Source: an uncultured Clostridium sp. (GTDB taxonomy: Bacteria; Bacillota; Clostridia; Lachnospirales; Lachnospiraceae). Taken from it: a stretch of DNA of 5,132 nt. Positions 4,524 through 5,132 of the stretch are shown piece by piece; the stretch's first letter is position 1, and each line of letters opens with the position of its first letter. The notes beneath the pieces are model-generated. The model was not told the DNA's origin and searched no databases. It saw only the letters and a list, made by a program, of their open reading frames with translations. The stretch spans positions 1 through 5,132 of the forward strand of contig CAJJLI010000211.1 in NCBI GenBank assembly GCA_905192625.1. Direction: 5' to 3'. The position numbers were made by a program, and so were the translations under genes.

Positions 4524-5132
4524 ATGGCATTAATTACGGAACAAGACATTAGGAAGATGATGAATGATGGGCTCTTAAAAGAAAAAGGTGAGTTTCATCT
4601 AGGAAAGGAAACTATTTTAACACCATCTGCTAGAGCTTATTTATTAGAAAAAAATATAACACTCCTTGGAAAAAATACGCATCATCAAGAAGATACTGCG
4701 AAAGAAAAACAGGTACATGGGAAAGAAGTGAGTGAAGCATTGAATCAACCAAAATCAAAAAAATCGGATACCGATTACGATGAGTTTAGAACAGTTTTTG
4801 GGGTAAAACTTGATCATAAACCAGAGCACATGACTCACTTAAGAGGAAACTTATTAGTTTTTAAAGATCATAAACGGATTATTCTTCGAGGGGCAATTGA
4901 TCGACTAGAGTCTGAAATAATTCTGGCTCAAATCGTATCGGAACGTCTTAATAAACCCAAATTAACTAAAGAATTAGAAGAAATCATTCGTTTTATACGT
5001 AAATTGTTACGATGTGAAGTATCAGAGGAACCAGTGGGAGAAATTCGATTGGCAGGCTTAAGTGAGCATGAGATACATGAACAATCTTATCACCCAAGTC
5101 AGTACTTTGGTATTAAACATTTCCTTCCAACC
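4524..5132 (+). CDS. eutT: Ethanolamine-utilisation corrinoid adenosyltransferase EutT, 3'-truncated by the window edge
   Basis: Transfers the adenosyl group of ATP to reduced cobalamin, supplying the adenosylcobalamin used by EutBC. The frame is open from the ATG at 4524 to the last base, 203 codons, with no stop; the Salmonella protein is about 267 residues. Family segments seen: the N-terminal LITEQDIRKMM, TILTPSARAYLLEKNITLL at 30-48, KPEHMTHLRGNLLVFKD at 99-115, IILRGAIDRLESEIILAQIV at 119-138 and EQSYHPSQYFGIKHFLP at 186-202. The region about 50-88, where enterobacterial EutT has its His/Cys metal motif, is a Lys/Glu-rich stretch without cysteine; the only cysteine visible is Cys164. 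That matches the metal-independent EutT type described from Listeria and other Firmicutes. GGAG at 4515-4518 lies five bases before the start. Identification is good, although the C-terminus is missing. Confidence 0.9.
   Translation, partial: MALITEQDIRKMMNDGLLKEKGEFHLGKETILTPSARAYLLEKNITLLGKNTHHQEDTAKEKQVHGKEVSEALNQPKSKKSDTDYDEFRTVFGVKLDHKPEHMTHLRGNLLVFKDHKRIILRGAIDRLESEIILAQIVSERLNKPKLTKELEEIIRFIRKLLRCEVSEEPVGEIRLAGLSEHEIHEQSYHPSQYFGIKHFLPT

Overview
The window is a stretch of an ethanolamine-utilisation (eut) bacterial microcompartment operon, all on the + strand. The order is eutC (5' end cut off), eutL, a eutK-type shell gene, eutE, eutM, eutT (3' end cut off). Low GC, strong AGGAGG-type ribosome sites, an AdhE-like EutE and a EutT without the enterobacterial cysteine cluster point to a Firmicute. 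My guess, from general protein likeness only, is a Lachnospiraceae/Clostridium-type anaerobe such as the Lachnoclostridium phytofermentans group.

Layout. 1-647: C-terminal two thirds of EutC, the small subunit of adenosylcobalamin-dependent ethanolamine ammonia-lyase. 648-771: short AT-rich gap with one inverted repeat. 772-1428: EutL, a tandem-BMC trimeric shell protein. 1429-2214: a EutK-like BMC protein that starts directly at the eutL stop and carries a long Asn/Asp/Thr/Ser linker and a small C-terminal SAP/Rho_N-like putative nucleic-acid-binding domain. 2229-3704: EutE, acylating acetaldehyde dehydrogenase, with a probable C-terminal encapsulation helix. 3705-4060: 356 bases without a convincing gene; its first half is a decaying 36-bp tandem repeat that begins inside the last codons of eutE, and the rest is very AT-rich. 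4061-4351: EutM, the main hexameric shell protein. 4352-4523: a leader rich in inverted repeats, including one that can mask the eutT ribosome site. 4524-5132: EutT, the corrinoid adenosyltransferase.

How they work together: EutBC splits ethanolamine to acetaldehyde and ammonia inside a protein shell built in part from EutL, EutK and EutM. EutE converts acetaldehyde to acetyl-CoA, and EutT makes the adenosylcobalamin that EutBC needs. The points most worth a second look are the EutK-type fusion, the repeats growing out of the 3' end of eutE, and the possible bistable RNA in front of eutT.
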